Shown here one piece after another: positions 17,414-28,247 of a DNA stretch of 64,000 nucleotides. This DNA is from Luteolibacter rhizosphaerae. Lineage in GTDB: Bacteria; Verrucomicrobiota; Verrucomicrobiia; Verrucomicrobiales; Akkermansiaceae. The notes under the pieces were generated by a model that was given only the letters and a program-made list of their open reading frames with translations, had not been told where the DNA came from and did no database searches. Numbering within the stretch: position 1 is the stretch's first letter; every line of letters starts with the position of its first letter. Made by a program: the position numbers and the translations under genes. Location of the stretch: the NCBI RefSeq assembly GCF_025950095.1, contig NZ_JAPDDR010000001.1, positions 186,001-250,000 of the forward strand, in the 5' to 3' direction.

Positions 17414-19450
17414 ATGCTTCGTGTCCTGCTCTGGATTGCCGTGTCCTTGCTGGGAGCCTGCGCCGTCGGCGTGGCTGCCTTCCAGCGGGGTGAGCCCGTA
17501 AACGCGCTTTGGCTCGTGGTCGCGGGTATCTGCACCTTCGCCGTTTCCTATCGCTTCTACTCGGCCTGGCTGGTGGCGAAGGTGCTGACCATCGATGACC
17601 GTCGTGCACCGGCGGCGGTGACCTGCAGCGACGGGAAGGACTTCGTGCCGACGCCGAAGTGGGTGGTCTTCGGGCACCATTTCGCGGCGATCGCGGGGCC
17701 GGGTCCACTGGTGGGTCCGGTGCTGGCGGCGCAGTTTGGCTACTTGCCCGGCATGCTCTGGATCCTGGTCGGCGCGACGCTGGGCGGCGGGGTGCACGAC
17801 GCGGTGGTGCTCTTCGCCTCGATGCGGCGGGACGGAAAATCGCTGGGGCAGATGTTGAAGGAAGAGCTGAACCCGGTGATCGGCCTGATCGCGATGGTGA
17901 GCTTGCTGGCGATCATGACGATCATCCTGGCGGTCCTCGGCCTAGTGGTGGTCAAGGCGCTGGCGGAGAGCCCGTGGGGCCTCTTCACGATCGCGGCCAC
18001 CATCCCTTTGGCGATGGTCATGGGGATCGCGATCAAGAGCGGCAAGGTGAGCGTGATGGCGGCCTCGATCTTCGGCGTCGTGGGCCTGCTGGCAGCGGTG
18101 GTGGGCGGGAAGTATCTAACGCCTGAGATGCTCAAGGCGCTGACCTTGGACTCGAAACAACTCGCTTGGGCGATCATGATCTATGGCTTCGCCGCGAGCG
18201 TGCTGCCGGTGTGGCTGCTGCTGGCGCCGCGCGATTATCTCAGCACCTTCATGAAGCTGGGCACGGTGGCGATCCTGGCGGTCTTCATCATCTTCCTCGC
18301 ACCGCCTCTGCATATGCCAGCGGTAACGCCTTTCATCGATGGCAGCGGCTTCGTGGTCGCGGGGCCGGTTTTTCCCTTCGTTTGCATTACGATCGCATGC
18401 GGAGCCGTGAGCGGATTCCACGCGTTGATCTCCTCCGGCACCACGCCGAAGCTGCTGGCACGGGAGAAGGACATCCGCCTGGTGGGCTACGGCTCGATGG
18501 TGGTGGAGATGCTGGTGGCGCTGATGGCGATCATCGCGGCCTGCGCACTGCAGCCGGGCCAGTACTTCGCGATCAATTCGCCCGTGGATCCGAACAACAT
18601 CGCCGCGGTGGATGCGCAGATCGCGAAGATCAATGCCTACGGGCCGGAGTATGCGGTCACGCGGGCAGAGATGGAGCAGCTCGCGAGGGACCTCGGCGAG
18701 CCGCACATCATCGGCAAGATCGGCGGGGCTCCGACTTTCGCGGTCGGGATGGCGCACATGTTCGCGAAGGTGATCCCGGGGCAGACCGCGCTATCGCTGT
18801 GGTATCACTTTGCGATCATGTTCGAGGCGCTCTTCATCCTCACCACGCTCGATGCGGGCACACGGGTGGGACGCTTCATCCTTCAGGATCTGTTAGGGCA
18901 GGTGGTTCCGAAGATGCGTGACACCGGATCGTGGACCGCGAATGTAATCGCGACTTTCCTGCTCGTCGCGGCCTGGGGTTACTTCCTGTATCAAGGCGCG
19001 ATCGATCCGGAGGGAATCGCGAAGAGCCTGTGGCCGATCTTCGGGATCGCGAACCAGCTTCTAGCCGTGATCGCCTTCTGCCTCGGCACGACGATCCTGA
19101 TCAAGATGGGCAAGGCGCGATATGCTTGGTGCACGCTGGTGCCGATGGTCTTTCTGACCTTGGTGACCTTCACCGCGGGCATCATGAAAATCTGGTCGCC
19201 CATGGCGGCGGGCTTCCTGCCGACGATCCAGAAGCTGGAGGCGGCGATCGCGGGCGGCCTGCAGGGCGAGGCTCTGCAGAAGGCCCAAACCGCGTTGACG
19301 AACGCGAAGGTGGATGTGGGGATAACGGCGATGTTCCTGATCTTCGTCGCCGCCATCGTGATCGGCTGCGTGCGGGAGTGGGTGCTGCTGCTGTGCAGGC
19401 AGAAGCCGGCGGTCCTTCACGAGAGCGAATACGTCGCGCTGGCGGAGTAG
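17414..19450 (+). CDS. cstA: Carbon starvation protein A family peptide/pyruvate transporter
   Basis: A 678-residue polytopic membrane protein close to the family length (about 700). The first helix is MLRVLLWIAVSLLGACAVGV. The strongly conserved CstA blocks FGHHFAAIAGPGPLVGPVLA and SSGTTPKLLA are present, and LTTLDAGTRVGRF lies in the second half. Family members take up peptides or pyruvate under carbon limitation. The frame opens at 17300, but the ATG at 17414 matches the family start and leaves room for the inverted repeat at 17330-17351. The gene is followed by a LysE-type exporter after 25 bases. Confidence 0.92.
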   Translation: MLRVLLWIAVSLLGACAVGVAAFQRGEPVNALWLVVAGICTFAVSYRFYSAWLVAKVLTIDDRRAPAAVTCSDGKDFVPTPKWVVFGHHFAAIAGPGPLVGPVLAAQFGYLPGMLWILVGATLGGGVHDAVVLFASMRRDGKSLGQMLKEELNPVIGLIAMVSLLAIMTIILAVLGLVVVKALAESPWGLFTIAATIPLAMVMGIAIKSGKVSVMAASIFGVVGLLAAVVGGKYLTPEMLKALTLDSKQLAWAIMIYGFAASVLPVWLLLAPRDYLSTFMKLGTVAILAVFIIFLAPPLHMPAVTPFIDGSGFVVAGPVFPFVCITIACGAVSGFHALISSGTTPKLLAREKDIRLVGYGSMVVEMLVALMAIIAACALQPGQYFAINSPVDPNNIAAVDAQIAKINAYGPEYAVTRAEMEQLARDLGEPHIIGKIGGAPTFAVGMAHMFAKVIPGQTALSLWYHFAIMFEALFILTTLDAGTRVGRFILQDLLGQVVPKMRDTGSWTANVIATFLLVAAWGYFLYQGAIDPEGIAKSLWPIFGIANQLLAVIAFCLGTTILIKMGKARYAWCTLVPMVFLTLVTFTAGIMKIWSPMAAGFLPTIQKLEAAIAGGLQGEALQKAQTALTNAKVDVGITAMFLIFVAAIVIGCVREWVLLLCRQKPAVLHESEYVALAE

Positions 19451-19475
19451 GGCGGTTCCGGTTTAGCGTCCGCGC

Positions 19476-20102
19476 ATGTTCGGTATTCACGACTTCGGCG
19501 TCTTCATCGGGGCCTGCGTTCTCCTGAATCTGACGCCAGGGCCGGATACGCTGTATATTCTCGGTCGGAGCATGGCGCAGGGTCGCACGGCCGGGCTAGC
19601 CTCGGTGCTGGGAATTGCGACGGGTACGGTGGTCCACACTTTGGCGGCGGCGCTGGGAGTGTCCGCCCTGCTCGCGGCCTCCGCCTCGGCGTTCATGGTA
19701 ATCAAGTTCGCGGGTGCGGCCTATCTGATCTATCTCGGGGTGCGCATGCTGGTGACGCGGGGGAGCGATGCCGTGGTGCCCACGGGCTTTTCCTCGAAGG
19801 GCTTCGGCAAAGTCTTCCGGCAGGGGCTGCTGACGAACGTGCTGAACCCGAAGGTGGCCTTGTTCTTCCTGGCCTTCGTGCCGCAGTTCATCTCGGCGGA
19901 TAGCCCGTCGAAGTTCGCGGCCTTCCTCACGCTCGGCTTCACCTTCGTCGGCACGGGCACGGTGTGGTGTCTGTTGTTGGTGTGGGCCTCTGCCTGGATC
20001 GGAGGGCGGCTGCGGGAAAACCAGTCCTTCGGCGCTTGGCTGAACCGCGGAGCGGGTGCCTTGTTCGTCTTCTTGGGATTCCGTCTGGCGGCGGCGAAGT
20101 GA
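19476..20102 (+). CDS. LysE/RhtB family amino acid exporter
   Basis: A 208-residue protein with about six membrane helices. The N-terminal LNLTPGPDTLYILGRSMAQG and the GAAYLIYLGVRML block are diagnostic of the LysE/RhtB translocators. These export amino acids such as homoserine, threonine or lysine; the substrate here cannot be read from sequence. It starts 25 bases after cstA and may be cotranscribed with it. Confidence 0.9.
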   Translation: MFGIHDFGVFIGACVLLNLTPGPDTLYILGRSMAQGRTAGLASVLGIATGTVVHTLAAALGVSALLAASASAFMVIKFAGAAYLIYLGVRMLVTRGSDAVVPTGFSSKGFGKVFRQGLLTNVLNPKVALFFLAFVPQFISADSPSKFAAFLTLGFTFVGTGTVWCLLLVWASAWIGGRLRENQSFGAWLNRGAGALFVFLGFRLAAAK

Positions 20103-20163
20103 GCACAACTACTATGCCGGGTAGGGGACAACGGGTCCGCGATCCGCTATCCAAGGCACGCTC

Positions 20164-20850
20164 ATGAAATCCAAACCCGCGCTCATGCTCCGGCTTCTCA
20201 CGGCCTGCTTTCTTTTCGGAAGTCCTGCTTTGGCTGACGAGGCTTCGCCCTATCCCGGCTGCACGAAGATTTTCAATGGGAAGGATTTCGAGGGTTGGGT
20301 GGCGGATGCGTCCACATGGAGCATCGTCGATGGCGCGATGCGCGGGGTGGCTGGAACCTCGCGGCTGGCGTACACGAAGAAAGACTACGGTAGCTTCCGC
20401 CTGATCTTTACCTCGCGGATGGCTCCGGTGAACCACGACCACCTCGGGGTGCTCTTTTGGGGCGATCGGCCGACGGATCCGGCGAAGCCGAAGATCGACA
20501 ATGCCGGCTGGCTGCAGTTCATGCCACCCTTCGGCGGGATGTGGGACTACCATCCGCCGCAGCACAAGGACCTGCCGCACGAAAAGCTGGTGAAGGCACC
20601 CGAGAGCTCCGACCAGTGGCATGTGACCGAGATGCTCTGCAATCTGGAGAAGGGCACGCTGCGGGCGGCGGTGGATGGCGTGGAAATCGTTCGCTACACG
20701 CATCCGGTCCCGGCCGAGCGCAAGGATCCGGAGAAGCGGATCATTCCCGGACCGATCGGAATGTTCCGGCATGGCGGTGGAGCTTCGGAATACAAGGAGA
20801 TCTACGTGGAAGCGGATCCGAAGGAGGACAAGCCGATCACGGTGAAGTGA
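20164..20850 (+). CDS. Exported DUF1080 protein (3-keto-disaccharide hydrolase family)
   Basis: A 228-residue secreted protein with a signal peptide (residues 1-24, ending ALADEA). It contains the single beta-jelly-roll typical of DUF1080, with the opening motif IFNGKDFEGW at about residues 37-46 and the closing GPIGMFRHGG...YKEIYVE. This family is very abundant in Planctomycetes and Verrucomicrobia. Some members hydrolyse 3-keto-glycosides; the substrate is unknown here. Confidence 0.88.
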   Translation: MKSKPALMLRLLTACFLFGSPALADEASPYPGCTKIFNGKDFEGWVADASTWSIVDGAMRGVAGTSRLAYTKKDYGSFRLIFTSRMAPVNHDHLGVLFWGDRPTDPAKPKIDNAGWLQFMPPFGGMWDYHPPQHKDLPHEKLVKAPESSDQWHVTEMLCNLEKGTLRAAVDGVEIVRYTHPVPAERKDPEKRIIPGPIGMFRHGGGASEYKEIYVEADPKEDKPITVK

Positions 20851-20909
20851 AACGCGGCGCGCGGGATTTTTGCTGCCGCGACCGGCGCTTCCTGATCCAA
20901 GTATGCGGG

Positions 20910-21344
20910 ATGACTTCCCTGCGACTGCCTGGCTCCGGATCCATCCTCGCTTCGTTCGCGACCGCAGCTTGCCTGCTATCGAGCGCCTGCCGTGCTCCTA
21001 TCGATGAAACCGTCGAGGATCGCCCGCTGGCCATCGATACGCGGCCGCTCAGCGATGTGGAGGTCATCACGCTGACGAACTATTCGAGCCTGATCGATAT
21101 GGAGCAGAAGTTCGGCCCGGGAGAACGGCAGTCGCGGGGGCGGATCGCCTACCGTTCGGCGCAGAGCCCGGAGAAGTTCTTCTGGGTCTATCCCTACCAG
21201 TCTCCGGAAGGCGGGGAGAAGATCCACCACATCGTACTGGCCGATAAGATGGAGGAGAAGGGCAAGGTAGTGTGGCCGGTGAAATGGAAGGAGATGACCC
21301 CGGCGAGCGCGGCCTTCATTCACAGCAGGGCGCAGGGGTATTAA
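20910..21344 (+). CDS. Small exported protein, possibly lipoprotein, unknown function
   Basis: A 144-residue protein. Its leader (MTSLRLPGSGSILASFATAA) is followed by LLSSAC, a weak lipobox with cysteine at about residue 27. The mature part has no recognised domain. The frame is open upstream through the DUF1080 gene, but the ATG at 20910 is the first start giving a leader. It begins 59 bases after the DUF1080 gene, so cotranscription is plausible. Confidence 0.6.
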   Translation: MTSLRLPGSGSILASFATAACLLSSACRAPIDETVEDRPLAIDTRPLSDVEVITLTNYSSLIDMEQKFGPGERQSRGRIAYRSAQSPEKFFWVYPYQSPEGGEKIHHIVLADKMEEKGKVVWPVKWKEMTPASAAFIHSRAQGY

Positions 21345-21352
21345 GAAGGGCA

Positions 21353-21375
21353 TGTAGGAGCGCTTGTGAAAGCGC
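21353..21375. repeat. Dispersed element: TGTAGGA next to a small hairpin
   Basis: TGTAGGA (21353-21359) is followed by a six-base-pair hairpin, arms 21360-21365 and 21370-21375, loop GTGA. The same layout in the opposite orientation is seen at 28179-28199. It lies between two plus-strand genes. Confidence 0.4.
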
Positions 21376-21474
21376 GATGGGACGGCAGGCATCACCGGCG
21401 GCTTCCGCATAGTCACCATCGTGCCTAAGGATGGATCTGGCGTACGGGCAGGTTCGGGTTAGCTTGGCCGCACC

Positions 21475-22053
21475 ATGATCAAGCTCCTCATCCTTCCCGG
21501 CAGTGCCCGGCGCGAGTCCTTCAACCGCAAGCTGGCCGGAATCGCGGCGAAGATCGCCGCCGAGGCGGGCGCGGAGGTGGATCTGGTGGATCCCGCGGAC
21601 TTCCGTCTGCCTCTCTACGATGCGGAGCTGGAGGAGGCGGAGGGCTTGCCGGAGAATGCGAAGGCGCTGAAGCAGAAGTTCATCGCGGCCCATGCGATCC
21701 TTTTTGCCTCGCCGGAATACAATTCATCGATCACGCCGCTGATGAAGAACACCATCGACTGGGTGAGCCGCACGGAGACGGACGATGAGCCGGATCTGGT
21801 CGCGTATCGCGGCAAGGTGGCGGGGCTGATTTCGGCATCTCCCGGCGGATTCGGCGGCATGCGCGGGCTGGTGCACTTGCGTTCGATCCTCGGAAATATC
21901 GGCGTGTTGGTGACGGCGAAGCAATTCTGTCTCGCCAGTGCCTACGACAAGTTCGACCAGCACGGCGCCCTGAAGAACGAGAAGGATCTCCAAGGGGTGC
22001 GAGCGGTGGTAACGGAGCTCTTGAAAGTGGCGGGAGCGGTGACGCGTGCTTGA
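21475..22053 (+). CDS. NADPH-dependent FMN reductase family protein
   Basis: A 192-residue flavodoxin-fold protein. The FMN phosphate-binding loop GSARRESFNRKL is at about residues 8-19. The SPEYNSSITPLMKNTIDW block and the later SPGGFGGMRG loop are family hallmarks shared with ChrR/YieF-type quinone and chromate reductases. It is expected to be cytosolic, binding FMN and reducing quinones or similar electron acceptors. It is followed by the SnoaL/glyoxalase pair. Confidence 0.9.
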   Translation: MIKLLILPGSARRESFNRKLAGIAAKIAAEAGAEVDLVDPADFRLPLYDAELEEAEGLPENAKALKQKFIAAHAILFASPEYNSSITPLMKNTIDWVSRTETDDEPDLVAYRGKVAGLISASPGGFGGMRGLVHLRSILGNIGVLVTAKQFCLASAYDKFDQHGALKNEKDLQGVRAVVTELLKVAGAVTRA

Positions 22054-22104
22054 ATGCCGCGCCAACCTGGTCAGAGTTCCCGCTCAATCAGCCCCCAGCG
22101 TTTC

Positions 22105-22518
22105 ATGCCTAGCAATGCCGACATCGTCCGCGAATGCATCGAGGATGTGATCAACCGGAGAAATCTGGATTCAGCCGCGAAATACTTTTGGGAAGACGTG
22201 GTGGAGCTGGTGCCATTCCCCGGGCAAGGACCGGGAGTGGAGGGCGTGAAGGATGTGGTGCGCGGGATGATCGCTGCTTTCCCCGACATGCTCTGGACCA
22301 TCGAAGAGCAGATCTCGGAAGGCGACAAGGTGCTGACCCGCTTCGAGTGGACCGGCACGCATCAGGGCGAGTTTCTTGGGGTTCCGGCCACGGGGCAGCC
22401 GGTGCGGGTTTGGGGTATGATCATCGACCGGCTCGAAGGCGGGCGCATCAAGGATACCCGCATGCTCATGGATGCCATGGGGATGATGATTCAACTCGGA
22501 GTCGTACCTCCGCCATGA
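22105..22518 (+). CDS. SnoaL-like ester cyclase family protein
   Basis: A 137-residue alpha+beta cone-fold protein. Sequence blocks DVVELVPFPG, GVKDVVRGMIAAFPDM, TRFEWTGTHQGEFLGVPATG and MIIDRLEGGRI are typical of SnoaL-like polyketide cyclase homologs. Its role is unknown, and most bacterial homologs are not in polyketide clusters. The ATG at 22105 is preferred over the open frame from 22054. Its stop overlaps the next start in ATGA (22515-22518). Confidence 0.82.
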   Translation: MPSNADIVRECIEDVINRRNLDSAAKYFWEDVVELVPFPGQGPGVEGVKDVVRGMIAAFPDMLWTIEEQISEGDKVLTRFEWTGTHQGEFLGVPATGQPVRVWGMIIDRLEGGRIKDTRMLMDAMGMMIQLGVVPPP

Positions 22519-22889
22519 GCATGAATTCGGAGATGAAGCCGCCCATTCCCGTGTTGCGCAGCTTCGATGAAGCGAAGACGAAGGAGTTCTACGTCGATTT
22601 TCTCGGCTTCCGGGTCGACTGGGAGCATCGCTTCGAGACGGGCACGCCGCTCTACATGCAGGTCTCAAGGGGTTCCTGCGTGCTCCACATCTCCGAGCAC
22701 TTCGGGGATTCGACGCCGGGCGCGGGCATCCGCATCGAGGTGGCCGAGCTGGCAAGCTATCTGGACGGACTGAGGGCGAAGAGCTACCGGCATGCCCGCC
22801 CGGGTGAGGCGCAGCTCCAGCCGTGGGGCCTGCGCGAGATCACGATCTCGGATCCTTCCGGCAACCGGTTGACCTTGTATTCCGAGTGA
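22515..22889 (+). CDS. Glyoxalase/bleomycin-resistance superfamily protein
   Basis: A 124-residue vicinal-oxygen-chelate protein. The pattern SFDEAKTKEFYVDFLGF near residue 15, CVLHISEHFGD in the middle and the closing EITISDPSGNRLTLY match the bleomycin-resistance-like branch. The ATG overlaps the upstream SnoaL stop, so the two are probably translated together. A binding or detoxification role is possible; no substrate is evident. Confidence 0.85.
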   Translation: MSMNSEMKPPIPVLRSFDEAKTKEFYVDFLGFRVDWEHRFETGTPLYMQVSRGSCVLHISEHFGDSTPGAGIRIEVAELASYLDGLRAKSYRHARPGEAQLQPWGLREITISDPSGNRLTLYSE

Positions 22890-22904
22890 TCGGTCGCGCC
22901 GCGC

Positions 22905-24347
<1,443 letters not shown>

Positions 24348-24349
24348 GG

Positions 24350-27300
24350 CTATTCCTTCGTCAGCGTTTCATCGAGGTTGAGGATCGAGAGGCAGACCGA
24401 GGCGAGGGCGGCGCGCTCCACCGGCTCCAGACTGGTGGCGGAGGAGTGATCGCCATTGGTCAGGAAGTCCGTCGCAGACTGCGGGTCCATGGAGAAGTGA
24501 TCCTTCGCCTGCCGCAGCGATTCGGAGAGGATGGCCAGCTCTTCCGGGTCGGGCTTGCGGCCGAGGGCGATCTCGAAGGCTCGCGAAAGCGCGGCGTCTC
24601 CCGTTCCGGCTTCTTTTGCGGCGCGTTCGGCGAGGAAGCGGGCAGCCTCGACATAGGTCACGTCATTCAGTGTGGAGAGCGCGTGCAGCGGGGTATTGGT
24701 CCGCGAGGGATTCACGGTGCAGACCTCGCGCTTGGCATTGTCGAAGAACATCGGTGGCATGCTGATGCGCCGCCAGAAGGTATAGAGGCTGCGGCGGTGC
24801 AGGGCCTCGCCCTTGTCGCGGACGTATTGCACTTTGCCGAAAGTGGCATCCGGCCAGAGGTTTTCGGGTGAGTATGGTTTTACCGGTGGGCCCCCGGCTT
24901 GCCCGACGATGATGCCGCCGGCGGCCAGCGCCTGGTCGCGCAGCATCCAGGCAGGCATCCGGAAGCGCGGGCCGCGGGCGAGGAGACGGTTCGCCGGATC
25001 TTTCTCTAGCAGTTTCGGCGTGACCCGCGAGCTCTGCCGATAAACACGGCTGGTCACGATCGCGCGTAGCAGTTGCTTGGTATCCCAACCGCTTTCCATG
25101 AACTCCGCGGCCAGCCAATCGAGCAACTCGGGGTGCAGCGGCACCTCGCTCTGCACGCCGAAGTCCTCCGGCGTTTTGATCAGGCCGATGCCGAAGAGTT
25201 CCTGCCAATAGCGGTTCACCGTCACGCGGGCGGTGAGAGGGTGATCGCGGGAGACGAGCCACTTCGCGAGGTCGAGCCGGTTGGCATGCCCGCCACTTTT
25301 CACGAGCGGTGGGAGGATCGGCGGCGTGGCGGCGCTGACTTCTTCCAGCGGCTTGTCGTAGGAGCCGACCGCAAGCACGTGCGTCGGTCGCAGTGCTTCG
25401 CGATCGCCCATCACCATGACCTGCGGCATGGCCTTCCGCAGCGCCACGAGTTGGGTTTCGGTGTCGCCGCGTTCCCGGCTCAGTCGCGAGTGCTCCGGAT
25501 CCGCCGCGCGGTGGCTCTCGCTGACCAGCTTGGCCTGGGCGGCGGTGCGGTTCGCTCCCGGAAGCTTCAACACTTCTAACAGCGCGGATTGATCCGGTTC
25601 GGCAAGGGTGGCGGAAGACTCGCTGCTGATGGCGAGCCGGAAGCGGCCGAGATTGTGATGCGCATGCGGTGAGTCGTGGCGGAGCGTGATCTCGATGCTG
25701 CTGCCGGGCGCGATCTCCACGGGCTCCGCGAGATGGAAGACCGCGGCGTGATCGCGATCGACCGGGCGGCCCTCGAACACCGCCCAGCCGCTGGCCGGAT
25801 CTTCATCCAGCGCCCCGCTCACGCGGAAAACGCCGCCTTGCTCGTAGGTGGCCTCGGCGCGCGGAATGGTGAGGCGCTGCGATTCACCCTGCGCGGTTAC
25901 CAAGGTGGCTTCGAAGCCGGTGAGGACGAAGTTCCCGCTATCCGAGCGGGCGATGCCGCCCTGAGTCATGCTCGGGTGGCGCAGGGCCTCCAGCTTGATT
26001 GCGGCCAGCGGGCCCTCCGGCAGCGTAGCGCGGACCGTATAGGTCGCATTTACCGGGTTCGGCCCGGCGGTGAGGATCGAGCGATCCTCCAGCATCTCGG
26101 CTTCCGCACCGCTGATCTTGTCGGGAGGGAGGGTCTGCCAGATCTGTGGGGTGATCTGGGCGAGCCGGGCGACTTCCCAGGCTGCTTGATCCGCCTCCAG
26201 TTGTTTCGCGCGTTCCGCAAGCTGTTGATCGAGATCCGAGCGCTGCCGGACGAGTTGCTCCTCGCGCGCTTTCTGATCACCCGCGGGCACGGCGATGACC
26301 GGAGCCGTCTGGGGATCTCCACCGCTGCCATCGACCGGGGTCTGGTTGAAGAAAGCGTAAAGGCTGTAGTAGTCGCGCTGGGTGAGAGGATCGTACTTGT
26401 GATCGTGGCAGCGGCAGCAGTTCATCGTCAGCCCCATCCAGACGGTGCCGGTGGTCTCCGCCATGTCCATGACGTAGTCCACGCGGTTCTCTTCAGGGAT
26501 GCGGCCGCCTTCGCCGTTGATGGGATAGTTGCGCAGGAAGCCGGTGGCCAGCACCTGCTCCGGCGTCGCGTCGGGCAGGAGGTCCCCGGCGATTTGCCAC
26601 AGCGTGAATTGATCGAAGGACAGGTTGCGATTGAAGGCGGAAACGACCCAATCGCGCCACGGCCACATCGTGCGGTCGGCGTCGCCTTGGTAGCCGTTCG
26701 AGTCGGCATAGCGGGCGGCATCCAGCCAAGGCCATGCCATGCGCTCGCCGTAGGCAGGATCGCCGAGGAAGCGGTCGACCAACCTTTCGTAAGCCTCGGG
26801 CGCGGTATCGATGAGGAAGGCTTCTGTCTCCTGAGGTGAGGGCGGCAGCCCGCGCAGATCGAGCGAGAGACGGCGGATCAGAGTTTCCTTCGTCGCCTCG
26901 GGTGCGAGCTCGAGACCCTCCTTGGCGAGCCGCTTCAAGACCAGCGCATCGATGGGGTGGGCATCACCGGGCGGCAGGGCCGGGCGCTCGACGCGCATGA
27001 AAGCCCAGTGGGGCTGATAGGTCGCGCCGCTTTCGATCCAGCGTTTCAGCAGGGCCTTCTCCTCCGCGCTCAGCTTGAGGTGGGAGTCGGCCGGCGGCAT
27101 CACCTCGTCCGGATCGGTGGAGACGATGCGCTGCCAGGCGAGCGACTCGTCCGGATTACCAGGGACGATCGCCTTGTCCTTGAAAGCGCCCTCCGGCGTA
27201 TCGAGCCGCAGTTCGGCCTCGCGGGCCTTGGCGTCGAAACCATGGCAGGCGAAGCAGCGGTCGGAGAGGATCGGGCGGATCTCCCGGTTGAAGTCCGGTG

Positions 27301-27373
27301 CCGGCTCCGCGGCGCGTGCGAGCGCCACCGTGACTAGCACGGCGAGTCCGCGGGTATGGATGCGACATGGCAT
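24350..27373 (-). CDS. PSD1-type exported protein: cytochrome-c-like, DUF1549 and DUF1553 domains
   Basis: A 1007-residue secreted protein. A signal peptide (1-22) is followed by a planctomycete-type cytochrome c motif CFACH (40-44), DUF1549 (about 115-320, with ESGATYQPHWAF, DALVLKRL and NEG-like blocks), and DUF1553 in the C-terminal third (ANRLDLAKWLVSRDHPLTARV, NRYWQELFG, LAEF). A middle domain of about 200 residues may bind carbohydrate. The heme motif implies periplasmic redox function. The frame is open up to 27655, but the ATG at 27373 gives the leader. It is the first gene of a two-gene operon with DUF1501. Confidence 0.9.
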   Translation of the reverse strand: MPCRIHTRGLAVLVTVALARAAEPAPDFNREIRPILSDRCFACHGFDAKAREAELRLDTPEGAFKDKAIVPGNPDESLAWQRIVSTDPDEVMPPADSHLKLSAEEKALLKRWIESGATYQPHWAFMRVERPALPPGDAHPIDALVLKRLAKEGLELAPEATKETLIRRLSLDLRGLPPSPQETEAFLIDTAPEAYERLVDRFLGDPAYGERMAWPWLDAARYADSNGYQGDADRTMWPWRDWVVSAFNRNLSFDQFTLWQIAGDLLPDATPEQVLATGFLRNYPINGEGGRIPEENRVDYVMDMAETTGTVWMGLTMNCCRCHDHKYDPLTQRDYYSLYAFFNQTPVDGSGGDPQTAPVIAVPAGDQKAREEQLVRQRSDLDQQLAERAKQLEADQAAWEVARLAQITPQIWQTLPPDKISGAEAEMLEDRSILTAGPNPVNATYTVRATLPEGPLAAIKLEALRHPSMTQGGIARSDSGNFVLTGFEATLVTAQGESQRLTIPRAEATYEQGGVFRVSGALDEDPASGWAVFEGRPVDRDHAAVFHLAEPVEIAPGSSIEITLRHDSPHAHHNLGRFRLAISSESSATLAEPDQSALLEVLKLPGANRTAAQAKLVSESHRAADPEHSRLSRERGDTETQLVALRKAMPQVMVMGDREALRPTHVLAVGSYDKPLEEVSAATPPILPPLVKSGGHANRLDLAKWLVSRDHPLTARVTVNRYWQELFGIGLIKTPEDFGVQSEVPLHPELLDWLAAEFMESGWDTKQLLRAIVTSRVYRQSSRVTPKLLEKDPANRLLARGPRFRMPAWMLRDQALAAGGIIVGQAGGPPVKPYSPENLWPDATFGKVQYVRDKGEALHRRSLYTFWRRISMPPMFFDNAKREVCTVNPSRTNTPLHALSTLNDVTYVEAARFLAERAAKEAGTGDAALSRAFEIALGRKPDPEELAILSESLRQAKDHFSMDPQSATDFLTNGDHSSATSLEPVERAALASVCLSILNLDETLTKE

Positions 27374-27515
27374 CGGCAATGGGTTTTCGCGCCACACGGA
27401 ATACGGAGGAATCGGAGCATTCTTCCTGATCCGGCGAGATAGGTCAATTTCAGGACGATTTCCGGTCATGGCCAAACTCCGGATTGCAGGAGTCATCCGA
27501 TTCGAGCATTCTGAC

Positions 27516-28070
27516 ATGGCTGTGAAAATGCTGCCTTCCTCCCTCGTCGCTTTGCTTCGTGGTGCCCTTCTCCTTGGGACCTTGGCGGGAATCTCATTCG
27601 GCCAGGAGAAGCCCTTGCCTGCTCCGAAAGCGATCGGTGCGATCGTGGAGTTCAAGGACCCGACGGCGGAGCGGGGAAAGATGGCGGTGGACTACAGCTA
27701 CGGGGCTGACCAGCGCCTGATCCTCGTGATCCGCGGGGTCGAAATGAACGGCGCGGCGCACACGAACGCGGCGAAGACCGTGGGCGGGGAACTCGCGGTG
27801 AAGGGCAATCAGATCCAGATTTCCCCGGAGGAGATCTACGGGCCGGACGGTGCTGTGGAAACCATCCGAGTCTACACCCTCCGCTACATCGTCCCGAATG
27901 TTCAGCCGGGGATCTACCGCTTGATCCACGACGACTCGAAGGCGGAGGGCGAGGATCGCGTGATCGACATCAGCCTCGATCTGAAGAAACCGGGGAAGAA
28001 AACCCTGCTGGTGGATGGCAAGATCGTGCCGCCGTCACCGCCGGTCATCATCAAGCAGGACGAGATCTGA
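27516..28070 (+). CDS. Exported protein of unknown function
   Basis: A 184-residue protein with a signal peptide (MAVKMLPSSLVALLRGALLL...FGQE). The mature part is beta-rich with Lys/Asp-rich C-terminus and no family was recognised. Two in-frame ATGs (27516, 27528) are possible starts. The upstream frame belongs to the antisense of the DUF1549 gene and is not credible. It is divergent from the DUF1549/DUF1501 operon. Confidence 0.65.
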   Translation: MAVKMLPSSLVALLRGALLLGTLAGISFGQEKPLPAPKAIGAIVEFKDPTAERGKMAVDYSYGADQRLILVIRGVEMNGAAHTNAAKTVGGELAVKGNQIQISPEEIYGPDGAVETIRVYTLRYIVPNVQPGIYRLIHDDSKAEGEDRVIDISLDLKKPGKKTLLVDGKIVPPSPPVIIKQDEI

Positions 28071-28178
28071 AACCCGCGCGGGCACCGCGGCGGATTACCT
28101 GATGGCGGCCTCCCCCCGTCCCTCGTTCATCCGGAGCGCGTCTCCGCGGCGCTCGGCGATTTTTTCCCCTGAATAAGG

Positions 28179-28199
28179 CGCAGTCCGCTGCGTCCTACA
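28179..28199. repeat. Dispersed element: small hairpin followed by TCCTACA
   Basis: A five-base-pair hairpin (arms 28179-28183 and 28188-28192, loop TCCG) is directly followed by TCCTACA (28193-28199). This mirrors the reverse complement of the element at 21353-21375. Another TCCTACA lies at 47680-47686. Confidence 0.4.
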
Positions 28200-28247
28200 A
28201 TCGCAGGGCTTTCGCTCCGCGCCCTGAAACGCTATCCATAAGCTGCC

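Noticed and set aside
16706-17797. N-terminal extension of the sialidase frame up to 17797
   Set aside because: The extension is antisense to coaD and cstA, and a signal peptide starts at 16705.
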